Below are positions 1 to 5,913 of a DNA stretch of 12,433 nt, piece after piece (position 1 is the first letter of the stretch; each line of letters opens with the position of its first letter). Below the pieces are notes generated by a model. That model did no database searches, was not told where the DNA came from, and saw nothing but the letters and a program-made list of their open reading frames with translations. The position numbers and the translations under genes are program-made. Origin of the DNA: Amphibacillus indicireducens (lineage in GTDB: Bacteria; Bacillota; Bacilli; Bacillales; Amphibacillaceae); the NCBI RefSeq assembly GCF_039539605.1, contig NZ_BAABDL010000004.1, forward strand, positions 1-12,433, written 5' to 3'.

Positions 1-54
1 CAAAACAGAAATGGACTGCGAACGCTTAGTCACTCAAGAATCCCATTGCTTTAG
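1..54 (+). CDS. C-terminal tail of a probable TnpB (RNA-guided nuclease of IS605-type elements), partial
   Basis: Frame 1 is open from the window edge and ends at TAG 52-54, giving a 17-residue tail that includes NGLRTLSHSRIPLL. The tail carries no catalytic residue, so the call rests on its position: it runs into the right-end hairpin of an IS605-like element, exactly where tnpB genes normally stop. TnpB is a DNA nuclease guided by an RNA made from the 3' end of its own gene and the element's right end. It could also be a tail of another OrfB-type protein or a decayed copy. Confidence 0.5.
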   Translation, partial: QNRNGLRTLSHSRIPLL

Positions 55-70
55 CTGTGGGAGTCTCAAT
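1..70 (+). mobile_element. Right end of an IS200/IS605-family insertion element
   Basis: Seen: an imperfect hairpin at 41-62 (TCCCA paired with TGGGA, a G.T pair, one T.T mismatch, then GC/GC around a TTTA loop) is followed by TCAA at 66-69. Known: IS200/IS605 elements lack inverted repeats, end in subterminal hairpins with unpaired bases, and are cut a few bases beyond the right hairpin, at TCAA in the well-studied IS608. The probable tnpB stop codon lies inside the hairpin, which is common in this family. Inference: the element ends near 69-70, and sequence from about 70 onward is the target gene. The left end and transposase lie outside the window, so the subfamily cannot be set. Confidence 0.65.
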
Positions 71-800
71 AACAGAGATCAATCAAAATAACCATGCACA
101 AATGCAGATCATGAGTGTCTATGTGAGGAATAAAGAGAAGTATGAATGGTTAGAAACTGAGTTTGGCGTTAAATTGTATACTGAGTTGGAGAGTTTTTTA
201 ACGTCAAATATTGATATCGTTGTTGAAGCAGCAACTGTAGAAGCGGCTCAAAACCTCCTTCCTACAATTATTAAACATATGGATATCGTACTGATTAGTA
301 TCGGCGCGCTTGTTGATGAATCACTTTTACAGAGGGTCATTGAATTAGCGGAGGCGCATCAACATAATATTCACCTCCCATCTGGTGCAATTGGTGGATT
401 GGATCTTTTACAAAATGCACACTCACTAGCTACCGTTCAAACTGTGGCACTCACGACTCGTAAACCCGCTCATTCATTGACGAATGAAAAATTAAACAAA
501 GAAAAAGTCATTTTTAAAGGTACAGCACAAGAGGCGATTAAACAATTTCCTAAGAACATTAACGTCTCAATCGCATTGTCACTTGCAGGTTTAGGAATTA
601 AGCAAACAACAGTCCGGCTGATTGCTGATCCAGATATTGACAAAAACATTCATCAGGTTGATGTCGTTGGTGACTTTGGCGAGGCAAGCTTTGTAGTTAA
701 AAATAATCCCCTACCTTCAAATCCAAAAACGAGCTATTCAGCAGCTCTTAGTCTCTTGGGTACGTTGGAGAGACTAGTCCAAAGAATAAAGATTGGCTAA
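57..800 (+). pseudogene. nadX: Aspartate dehydrogenase (NadX), 5'-truncated at an IS605-type right end
   Basis: L-aspartate dehydrogenase oxidises aspartate to iminoaspartate with NAD(P), the first step of de novo NAD synthesis in bacteria that use it instead of NadB. The 247-residue reading has the family pattern: a Rossmann half containing NIDIVVEAATVEAA and ISIGALVDESLL, then SGAIGGLDLLQ, VALTTRKP and a C-terminal NPKTSYSAALSLLGTLERL block. Intact members are about 265 residues and begin with a Gly-x-Gly-x-x-Gly nucleotide loop. Here that loop is absent, and the GTG at 57 and codons to about 69 belong to the adjoining IS end; an in-frame TAG sits at 27-29. Recognisable family sequence begins near ITEINQNNH. 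Most likely an insertion removed about 15 N-terminal residues and cut the gene from its promoter. If translated from the GTG, the product should not bind cofactor well. Confidence 0.75.
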
Positions 801-826
801 GTGGGTATTTATTCTTTTGTCTTGAT

Positions 827-855
827 TTTAAACGAGTGATCGTTTAAACTATAAT
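827..855 (+). promoter_or_regulatory. Candidate promoter and palindromic operator for the antitoxin RNA
   Basis: TTTAAA (827-832), a 17-base spacer and TATAAT (850-855) form a promoter reading right. A perfect 9-bp inverted repeat with a 4-base centre (TTTAAACGA at 827-835, TCGTTTAAA at 840-848) covers the -35 and most of the spacer. No protein gene follows, so it most plausibly drives the antisense RNA of the toxin locus. The palindrome could be a repressor site or chance. Confidence 0.45.
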
Positions 856-898
856 TGTAATTAAAATGTATATTGTTTATCGTTTTTGCATAAAATAA

Positions 899-927
899 AG
901 CCATCAGTGCTACTAACACTGACGGCT
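899..927 (-). terminator. Probable terminator of the toxin mRNA
   Basis: An 11-bp stem (899-909 with 917-927, 7-base loop) has an A.C mismatch on the plus strand that becomes a U.G pair in minus-strand RNA. On the minus strand it is followed by TTTATTTTAT. This is the expected arrangement for a factor-independent terminator of a leftward transcript. Confidence 0.6.
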
Positions 928-977
928 AAGTTCGATTGCTTCGCTTCAAAGGCGATCGGCAAGGCAGATTAACTTTA

Positions 978-1022
978 AAAAATAATCCGCCGAGTCCTCA
1001 AACTCAAAGGTGGATTATTTTT
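978..1022 (+). terminator. Terminator hairpin of the antitoxin RNA, overlapping the toxin stop codon
   Basis: A 14-bp stem (978-991 with 1009-1022) around a 17-base loop is completely paired as plus-strand RNA with one G.U, and runs into TTTTTGTTTCTTT. The toxin TAA (1015-1017) lies within the right arm. On the minus strand the same stem has one C.A mismatch but is followed by six U, so some bidirectional use is possible. Confidence 0.6.
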
Positions 1023-1101
1023 GTTTCTTTATATGATCGACTACTGCCAAGATCAGACCTGCGATCCCGATAAAAACCATAACAGTTTCATATGTCGTCA
1101 T
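1015..1101 (-). CDS. Type I toxin, Hol_Tox (TxpA/BsrG-like) small membrane peptide
   Basis: A 28-residue peptide starting MTTYETVMVFIGIAGL and ending in a basic, Lys-rich tail. The start with Tyr-Glu, a single transmembrane helix (about residues 6-21) and a charged C-terminus match the putative holin-like toxin family that includes TxpA and BsrG, which insert in the membrane and stop growth when made in excess. The ATG follows GGGGTGG at a short distance; this ribosome site is partly held in a stem of CCCAAG with CTTGGG (1111-1126) immediately upstream. The promoter, inverted repeat, two hairpins and convergent RNA all fit a type I toxin-antitoxin unit. No free-standing protein antitoxin is nearby. 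The identification rests on pattern recognition, since the frame is short, but the RNA context is strong. Confidence 0.8.
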   Translation of the reverse strand: MTTYETVMVFIGIAGLILAVVDHIKKQK

Positions 1102-1110
1102 ATGGTACCA

Positions 1111-1126
1111 CCCCAAGCTCGCCTTG
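1111..1126 (-). promoter_or_regulatory. Hairpin sequestering the toxin ribosome-binding site
   Basis: In minus-strand RNA, CCCAAG and CTTGGG pair around a GCGA-type loop, and the right arm runs into the GGGGTGG ribosome site 5-10 bases before the toxin ATG. Such local structure commonly limits translation of type I toxins. Confidence 0.5.
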
Positions 1127-1163
1127 GGAGTACCGACCACCTTTGAGTTAACAATCTACCAAC

Positions 1164-1192
1164 ACTATACCACATATATTTACCATTTTAAA
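1164..1192 (-). promoter_or_regulatory. Toxin promoter with extended -10
   Basis: On the minus strand TTTAAA (1187-1192), a 17-base spacer and TATAGT (1164-1169) preceded by TGG give an extended -10 promoter. The predicted start near 1157 puts the 13-base repeat about 8 nt from the mRNA 5' end. Confidence 0.6.
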
Positions 1193-1213
1193 TTACATTT
1201 ATCACTCGGCAAA

Positions 1214-1684
1214 CTATAGGTACTGCTTCACTTCTTCTTCAAAATCTAACGGTTTATCATTTGGTGCAAAGCGCTTAACGACCTGTCCATTTTTATCGAC
1301 TAAAAACTTGGTAAAGTTCCACTTCACTTTTTTGCCGAGAAAACCTTTCGTTTCTTCTGTTAGTAATTTAAACAGCGGATGTGCATCAACGCCATTGACT
1401 TTAACAAGCTCATGCATCGGAAAGTTTACGCCATATGTCAATCGACAGGCCGTTGCCGCTTCTTCAGCTGAATCTAATTCTTGTTTAAACTGATTCGATG
1501 GAAAACCTAAAACAACAAGACCATCCGCTTGATACTTTTCATACAATTTTTGCAAATCATCAAATTGACCCGTAAAACCACATTTAGATGCCGTATTGAC
1601 AATTAATAATGTTTTTCCTTTGTACTTATCTAGTCGATACTTTTCACCATTTTCAAGAGCCACTTCAAGATCATAAATACTCAT
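1214..1684 (-). CDS. Glutathione peroxidase family thiol peroxidase
   Basis: A 156-residue cytosolic peroxidase that reduces hydrogen peroxide or organic peroxides. The active-site signature NTASKCGFT places the peroxidatic cysteine at residue 35 (Cys, not selenocysteine); GFPSNQF gives the catalytic Gln at 65, and KWNFTKF the Trp122-Asn123 pair. Cys80 sits where the resolving cysteine of thioredoxin-dependent members lies, so thioredoxin rather than glutathione is the likely reductant. The start is the ATG at 1684, behind AGGAGG; a longer frame reaching 1765 overlaps ywbE and lacks such a site. The Gly-Gln-Glu-Pro motif usual after the Gln is replaced by KQELDS, a mild divergence. The gene lies 37 bases after ywbE on the same strand, so joint transcription is likely. 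Resembles B. subtilis BsaA. Confidence 0.92.
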   Translation of the reverse strand: MSIYDLEVALENGEKYRLDKYKGKTLLIVNTASKCGFTGQFDDLQKLYEKYQADGLVVLGFPSNQFKQELDSAEEAATACRLTYGVNFPMHELVKVNGVDAHPLFKLLTEETKGFLGKKVKWNFTKFLVDKNGQVVKRFAPNDKPLDFEEEVKQYL

Positions 1685-1721
1685 TTTGCATTCCCTCCTA
1701 GATTTAAGATCAACGCCTTTT

Positions 1722-1916
1722 TTAGTCGAGTATCTCTTTAACCCGACCGACAATTTTTCCTTCAAGCATCACTTTAATCCCGTGCGGGTGTCTCGCCGCA
1801 TTCGTCAATATTCTTAACACAACACCTTCTGTTAACTTCCCAGATCGTTGGTCCTGTTTTTGAACAACACTTACCTTCATGCCTATTTTTATATTCTCTC
1901 TTTTTGTTGCATCCAT
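1722..1916 (-). CDS. ywbE: YwbE family conserved small protein (DUF2196)
   Basis: A 64-residue basic protein matching B. subtilis YwbE along its whole length in pattern: IKIGMKVSVVQKQDQRSGKL, then EGVVLRILTNAARHPHGIKV and a C-terminal GKIVGRVKEIL. The fold of the family looks like a small beta-barrel, and the biochemical role is unknown. The ATG at 1916 follows AAGGGG at good spacing, and an extended -10 promoter lies at 1968-1976. First gene of a likely two-gene unit with the peroxidase. Confidence 0.9.
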   Translation of the reverse strand: MDATKRENIKIGMKVSVVQKQDQRSGKLTEGVVLRILTNAARHPHGIKVMLEGKIVGRVKEILD

Positions 1917-1967
1917 ATCTTAGTTCCCCTTATTTAATCATTTCGTTTACCTAGAGTCGATTAGTCT

Positions 1968-1976
1968 ATTATACCA
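1968..1976 (-). promoter_or_regulatory. Extended -10 promoter for ywbE and gpx
   Basis: Minus strand reads TGGTATAAT, a consensus -10 (1968-1973) with the TGn extension. No good -35 is seen at 17-18 bases, which is tolerated by extended -10 promoters. Confidence 0.5.
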
Positions 1977-2025
1977 ACATACTCTAAATCTTTCTTGAAA
2001 AACCCATCGACAAATTGCCGAACAA

Positions 2026-2053
2026 TTGCATTAATTCACCCGTGTGTTAAGAT
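2026..2053 (+). promoter_or_regulatory. Weak candidate promoter for the SulP gene
   Basis: TTGCAT (2026-2031), a 16-base spacer and TAAGAT (2048-2053) preceded by TGT. It is 33 bases upstream of the start codon. Only the spacing and the extended -10 are good. Confidence 0.3.
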
Positions 2054-2086
2054 ATCTTTTGGCTTAACAGCACGAAGGAGGACATC

Positions 2087-3642
2087 ATGAGTCTTAAAAA
2101 ATCGAATATTTTAAGCAATAAATTTTTAAAGCCGTTTAGTAAAATCAATTTTACTAGTGAGATTTTAGCAGGTTTAACAGTAGCATTCGCACTCGTTCCT
2201 GAATCAATCGCTTTTGCTTTTGTCGCCGGGGTAAGTCCGATGCTGAGTTTGCAAACAGCTGTTGTTATGGGATTGGTCGCAGTACTCTTTACAGGAAGAC
2301 CAGGAATGATCAGTTCATCCACTGCATCAATCTCTGTCGTTATGGCAGCTTTAGTCGCTTCTCACGGTTTAGATCATTTATTTGCAGCAGTTATTTTAAT
2401 GGGCGTTATTCAGCTGATCATCGGTATTTTAAAATTAGGAAAATACGCACGAATCATTCCTTATCCAGTCATGCTCGGCTTTTTAAATGGACTGGCAATG
2501 CTGATCTTCTTTTCTCAAATTGAGTTATTCAAGGTCAATACAGCAACAGGGAAAGAATGGCTTCAAGGCTTTGACTTAGTTATTATGCTTTTCTTTGTTA
2601 TCGTTACAATGGTTATTATTCACTTCTTTCCTAAATTAAATAAAAAATACCTTCTAGCCTCGTCGCAATTGTTGTTGTTACGGTCGTTGCAGTCTGCTTA
2701 AGTGAGTTTGCAGGTTACCACCTACAAACTGTAGAAGATTTTGCTGGAATGAGCCTAAAAGGTGGCCTTCCTCAATTTTATCTTCCTCAAATCTCACTAA
2801 ATTGGGAAACTCTCCAGACGATTTTTCCTTATGCATTTATCGCTGGTTTAGTAGGATTAACTGAAGCATCACTTACTTTAAGAGTGATCGATGAAATGAC
2901 TGATACGAAAGGGGATACCGATAAAGAAATCGTCGCTCAAGGACTTGGTAACTTGGCGAATGGCTTTTTTGGTGGAATGGGCGGTGATGCGATGATCGGA
3001 CAATCGATCATTAACATTAAATCTGGTGGTCGAACTAGAATTTCCGCATTAGTAGCACCATTAGGGTTACTGACATTTATCTTGTTCGGATCAAGTATTA
3101 TTGGCGTCATTCCACTAGCAGTTTTAGTTGGGGTAATGTTTATGGTTGTAATCGGAACATTTAAATGGGAAAGTCTCAAATACAGCGGAAAAATTCCTAG
3201 AGCAGATATTATTGTCATGATTGCAGTCACCTTAATTACAATTCTCACTGACTTGGCGACAGCAGTTTTTATCGGAGTCATTCTTTCTGCACTCGTATTT
3301 GCCTGGGAAAAGGGAACTGAAGCAGCAGCCAAAGAAATTAATAATGCAGATGGATCAAAAACATATAAACTAAATGGTTCAGTCTTCTTCGGATCTGTTT
3401 TGAACTTCCAAGATTTATTTACGCCAAATGACGACCCAGATCACGTGATTTTCGATTTCGAAAAAGCAAAAGTAATGGACTATTCTGGTGTCGAAGCGAT
3501 TAGTGCAATGGTTGATAAATATGAATCATTAGGCAAAAAAGTTACACTCAAACATGTAGGTAGCTACAGTACACATCTCTTTAAAAAGGCGAAAAATATT
3601 ACTAGTATTCATAAAGATATTATTGAGAAGAGGAAGTCTTAA
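2087..3642 (+). pseudogene. SulP/SLC26 family anion transporter, interrupted by a one-base frameshift
   Basis: An integral membrane anion (sulfate, bicarbonate or dicarboxylate) transporter with about a dozen helices and a cytosolic C-terminal STAS domain. Part one (2087 to about 2645) holds the N-terminal signature ALVPESIAFAFVAGVSP and GRPGMISSSTAS. Part two continues in another frame with EASLTLRVIDE, GDAMIGQSIINIKSGGRTR and the STAS domain, including MDYSGVEAI. Frame one ends at TAA 2699-2701. Adding one A to the A6 run at 2642-2647 gives KKIPSSLVAIVVVT, typical family sequence, and a single 518-residue frame (1557 bases). The ATG at 2087 follows AGGAGG. The break is either a sequencing undercall, a true mutation, or slippage at the A-run; the protein is otherwise complete. 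Nothing shows which anion is carried. Confidence 0.9.
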
Positions 3643-3659
3643 TTATATTGATCATGATT

Positions 3660-3687
3660 AAAGCCCGAACAAATTGTTCGGGCTTTT
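3660..3687. terminator. Bidirectional terminator between the SulP and yfcE-type genes
   Basis: Perfect inverted repeat AAAGCCCGAACAA / TTGTTCGGGCTTT (3660-3672 and 3674-3686) with flanking A and T tracts. It sits between two convergent genes and serves both. Confidence 0.9.
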
Positions 3688-3701
3688 GATTTATAAGCTA
3701 T

Positions 3702-4244
3702 TTACAGCTCTATTTTCTGAATCACTTTCTGCTGATCGAGATCATATAAAGTAATTTCACCATTTTGATAATAGGCATATGAACGTGACCCGTCTTTCGG
3801 TATTGTCGTACTCCCTGGATTAAGAACGATGATCCCATTTTTCTTTTCTAGCACCTTGACATGTGTATGGCCAGAAACAACGACTTGACAACCAAGTGCT
3901 TTAGCCTGTTTAATGCGCTCTGCTTCTGTCTCCTCATAACCATGCACGAGATAGAACCGATAGCCATCAAATTCGATCACATGTGATCTTGTCGAAAGAT
4001 CATGTTCTAACACCATTTCATCCACGTCCGCATCACAATTTCCTCGCACGTAGACGATATCTTGGCGCTCTTTAAGTAGCTCCGCCAACTCTTTAGGGTT
4101 GTAATTTTTCGGCAAATCATTACGTGGTCCATGGTAAAGCACATCACCAATATGACAGATTTGTTCTGCATCTGTTAATCCTTCAAGTGCTTCGATCGTA
4201 TCTTCAAAACCACCATGGGTATCGCTAATAAAACCTAATTTCAT
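3702..4244 (-). CDS. yfcE: YfcE-type metallophosphodiesterase (MJ0936 family)
   Basis: A 180-residue cytosolic calcineurin-like phosphoesterase with two metal ions. Metal and active-site motifs in order: SDTHG (Asp8, His10), HIGDVLYHGPRN (Asp34), RGNCD (Asn69), LVHG (His101) and SGHTH (His126, His128). Length and motif spacing match E. coli YfcE (184 residues), which hydrolyses artificial phosphodiesters and whose natural substrate is not firmly known. The ATG at 4244 has AGGTGAG six bases upstream; an in-frame GTG three codons earlier lies within that site and is less likely. It follows the nicotinamidase gene by 30 bases on the same strand, so the two probably form an operon. Confidence 0.9.
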   Translation of the reverse strand: MKLGFISDTHGGFEDTIEALEGLTDAEQICHIGDVLYHGPRNDLPKNYNPKELAELLKERQDIVYVRGNCDADVDEMVLEHDLSTRSHVIEFDGYRFYLVHGYEETEAERIKQAKALGCQVVVSGHTHVKVLEKKNGIIVLNPGSTTIPKDGSRSYAYYQNGEITLYDLDQQKVIQKIEL

Positions 4245-4274
4245 TTGTCTCACCTGACTTTCTTTAGTAAAGGT

Positions 4275-4817
4275 CTACTCAATCACTTCAGTATGGAAAC
4301 AACGCTTCATATGATCCAACATCACTTCACCATTATCGGTAAATGTAGCAACCCCTCGCTTATGGGTGGCCGTTTTAAACCCTTCAGCATCGGCTCCTGA
4401 AATGGTTAAAAAGACACAAATATCTGTCGTCACACCTACTGTATGAACTTTTTCTACTCCTGCTGTCTTTAATCTTTCAGCTAAACCCGTTTGGAAAAAG
4501 GCATTATAATTTGTTTTGGGATCATAGATAACATTTTCGTTATCTTTATTTGCTTGGAACCAATCGTTTAATTCCCCGTATAGCTGTTGCCCTTCTGTAT
4601 CAACAACATTATGCACCGGCCACAATTCAAAGTGAGGATCATCCGGTTGATGTGCATCCATCGACACAACAACGAGATTACCTTCTGCTAAAAATTGTTC
4701 CGCCAAATTTTTAATATATGGCACAATTTCTTGCCCCGCCTTACCAACTGTTAATGTCCCATCATCAGCAATAAAATCATTACTCATATCGACGATTAAT
4801 AGTGCTTCCTTTGTCAT
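4275..4817 (-). CDS. pncA: Nicotinamidase (isochorismatase-fold cysteine hydrolase)
   Basis: A 180-residue cytosolic enzyme converting nicotinamide to nicotinate for NAD salvage. The catalytic triad is Asp10 (LIVDMSNDF), Lys101 (PKTNYNAF) and Cys134 (VTTDICVF). The metal-binding set is Asp54 and His56 in MDAHQ plus His69 in PVHN, which marks nicotinamidases among isochorismatase-fold proteins. Layout and length match B. subtilis PncA (YueJ, 183 residues). The ATG at 4817 follows TAGGAG, and a good promoter lies just upstream. Another amidohydrolase activity of the fold is possible, but the metal motif favours nicotinamidase. With nadX truncated in this window, salvage through this enzyme may matter more. 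Confidence 0.88.
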   Translation of the reverse strand: MTKEALLIVDMSNDFIADDGTLTVGKAGQEIVPYIKNLAEQFLAEGNLVVVSMDAHQPDDPHFELWPVHNVVDTEGQQLYGELNDWFQANKDNENVIYDPKTNYNAFFQTGLAERLKTAGVEKVHTVGVTTDICVFLTISGADAEGFKTATHKRGVATFTDNGEVMLDHMKRCFHTEVIE

Positions 4818-4849
4818 TACAACTCAACTCCTATTCTTCCTTTTACTTT

Positions 4850-4878
4850 ATTATGAAACAAAAATTCAGACTTGTCAT
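4850..4878 (-). promoter_or_regulatory. Promoter of the pncA-yfcE operon
   Basis: Minus strand: ATGACA (4873-4878), 17-base spacer, CATAAT (4850-4855), each 5 of 6 to the housekeeping consensus. The -35 lies only six bases from the end of the upstream araC-type gene. Confidence 0.7.
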
Positions 4879-4884
4879 TAGTAA

Positions 4885-5769
4885 CTATACAGATGATGTC
4901 TTTGCTATTGCTTTTTTCCGATATTCAGAGGGACTAACACCAAAATAGTGTCGAAATGCGTAGCTAAAATGCTCTGGTGAAGAGTAACCAATATAATCAG
5001 AAATACTTGTCATACTCTCCCTTGTTTCCGTTAATAGTAAAATAGCGACGTTCATTTTTGCTTCTAATGCCTTTTCGAAAAAACTTTTCCCATAAAACTT
5101 TTTTATCATTCGTTGCGTTTGTCGTGGACTTAATTTTAGAATATCCGCCAAAGAAGCAAGTGAAAAATAACGACAATCACCTAAAAAATATTGGTCGATA
5201 ATTAAAGCACGCTCATTTGATGAAACTTTTCCTTGAACGATTAGATCATTTTTCTTCTCATCCATATTAATAAGCTGATGATTATTGCGCACACAACTGA
5301 TTAATAGACTTTCTAGTAAAGCTTTTATATATTGTCGATACCCTTCCTCTTGTTGTTGGAATTCTTTTGTCAGCTCGTGAAATTTTTCAGCCAATCCTTG
5401 TGAATCTTGACAAATAAAACGCTTCATCTCTGTTAACTTACTAATAATAGAATTTCTCTCAACTTCTTGTTCGGGCTCTAACACAAGGTTAAGACAATAT
5501 TCCTTAAAGGATTCATTAGGGGATGGAAATTGTGCATGCTGAATCTCAGGACCGGAAATAAAAAATGTCCCACCTCCTATTTCATAACGATCATCCTCTA
5601 GAAAAACAGTCCCAGTACCTGATTCAATATAATGGAGCTCATAACAATGCTTACCATGTCGATGAAATGGGATTGGTTGAGCGATCGAACCATAACTCAT
5701 TCGAATGATATGGATATTCCATCCGTCTATTGGGATGATCGTATTTGGGAAAAAATCAAACGAGTTCAT
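4885..5769 (-). CDS. AraC-family regulator with N-terminal cupin, likely control of the fucosidase gene
   Basis: A 294-residue transcription factor. Residues about 25-100 form a cupin sensor domain with FHRHGKHCYELHYIESG (His36, His38, Glu44) and a following GGGTFFISGPEIQH strand pair. Residues about 190-290 carry the two helix-turn-helix motifs of AraC proteins: SLASLADILKLSPRQTQR and ISDYIGYSSPEHFSYAF with the closing FGVSPSEYRKK. The start is the ATG at 5769, seven bases after GGAG; a TTG one codon upstream is less likely. It is transcribed away from the alpha-L-fucosidase gene across a 144-bp gap, the usual arrangement for a local activator responding to that sugar. The ligand is inferred from context only (fucose or a fucoside). 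Confidence 0.9.
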   Translation of the reverse strand: MNSFDFFPNTIIPIDGWNIHIIRMSYGSIAQPIPFHRHGKHCYELHYIESGTGTVFLEDDRYEIGGGTFFISGPEIQHAQFPSPNESFKEYCLNLVLEPEQEVERNSIISKLTEMKRFICQDSQGLAEKFHELTKEFQQQEEGYRQYIKALLESLLISCVRNNHQLINMDEKKNDLIVQGKVSSNERALIIDQYFLGDCRYFSLASLADILKLSPRQTQRMIKKFYGKSFFEKALEAKMNVAILLLTETRESMTSISDYIGYSSPEHFSYAFRHYFGVSPSEYRKKAIAKTSSV

Positions 5770-5803
5770 CAATAAGCTCCTTCGTATTTATCCTAATATG
5801 TCG

Positions 5804-5809
5804 ATTATA
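5804..5809 (-). promoter_or_regulatory. Candidate -10 box of the araC-type gene
   Basis: TATAAT on the minus strand, 35 bases before the start codon, without a clear -35. The same intergenic gap holds only poor promoter matches for the fucosidase (TATACT near 5867 with no -35), consistent with activator dependence. Confidence 0.4.
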
Positions 5810-5913
5810 CGCCATATATTTTTAAATGTGTCTTCTTTGTCTATTATATTATCATCTTTTTTCTTCTATACTAAAATCAATCAAATCTTTTTAGTTAACG
5901 GGGAGGAAGGAAA

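Larger units (their letters stand above)
862..1025 (+). ncRNA. Predicted antitoxin (antisense) RNA of a type I toxin-antitoxin locus
   Basis: Inferred RNA of about 160 nt starting some 7 bases after TATAAT (850-855) and ending at the hairpin 978-1022, which is followed by a T-rich stretch. It would overlap the 3' half of the toxin mRNA, as SR4 does with bsrG in Bacillus subtilis. Strand evidence: the 978-1022 stem pairs fully only as plus-strand RNA (one G.U), whereas the 899-927 stem pairs fully only as minus-strand RNA (one U.G). This suggests each hairpin ends one of two convergent transcripts. The exact ends are estimates. Confidence 0.55.
1001..1149. repeat. 13-bp inverted repeat flanking the toxin gene
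   Basis: AACTCAAAGGTGG at 1001-1013 and its exact reverse complement CCACCTTTGAGTT at 1137-1149 bracket the toxin frame. In the toxin mRNA one copy lies about 8 nt from the predicted 5' end and the other just after the stop codon, so the two ends can pair over 13 bp. Long-distance 5'-3' pairing of this kind keeps hok, aapA and other type I toxin mRNAs untranslated and stable. Confidence 0.75.

Noticed and set aside
899..1022. Riboswitch or T-box upstream of the peroxidase/ywbE genes
   Set aside because: The structured region lies downstream of those genes, and its two hairpins fit transcript ends of the toxin-antitoxin locus.
1308..1493. Open frame on the plus strand opposite the peroxidase gene
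   Set aside because: It is the antisense reading of conserved peroxidase codons, with no ribosome site.
2642..2647. Programmed frameshift at the A6 run of the SulP gene
   Set aside because: SulP transporters are not known to use it, no stimulating hairpin or internal ribosome site is seen, and the same lesion recurs in unrelated genes here.
2087..3642. Two separate genes, a short SulP and a second SulP-STAS protein
   Set aside because: The second part starts mid-domain without a ribosome site, and one extra A at 2642-2647 yields a single standard-length family member.
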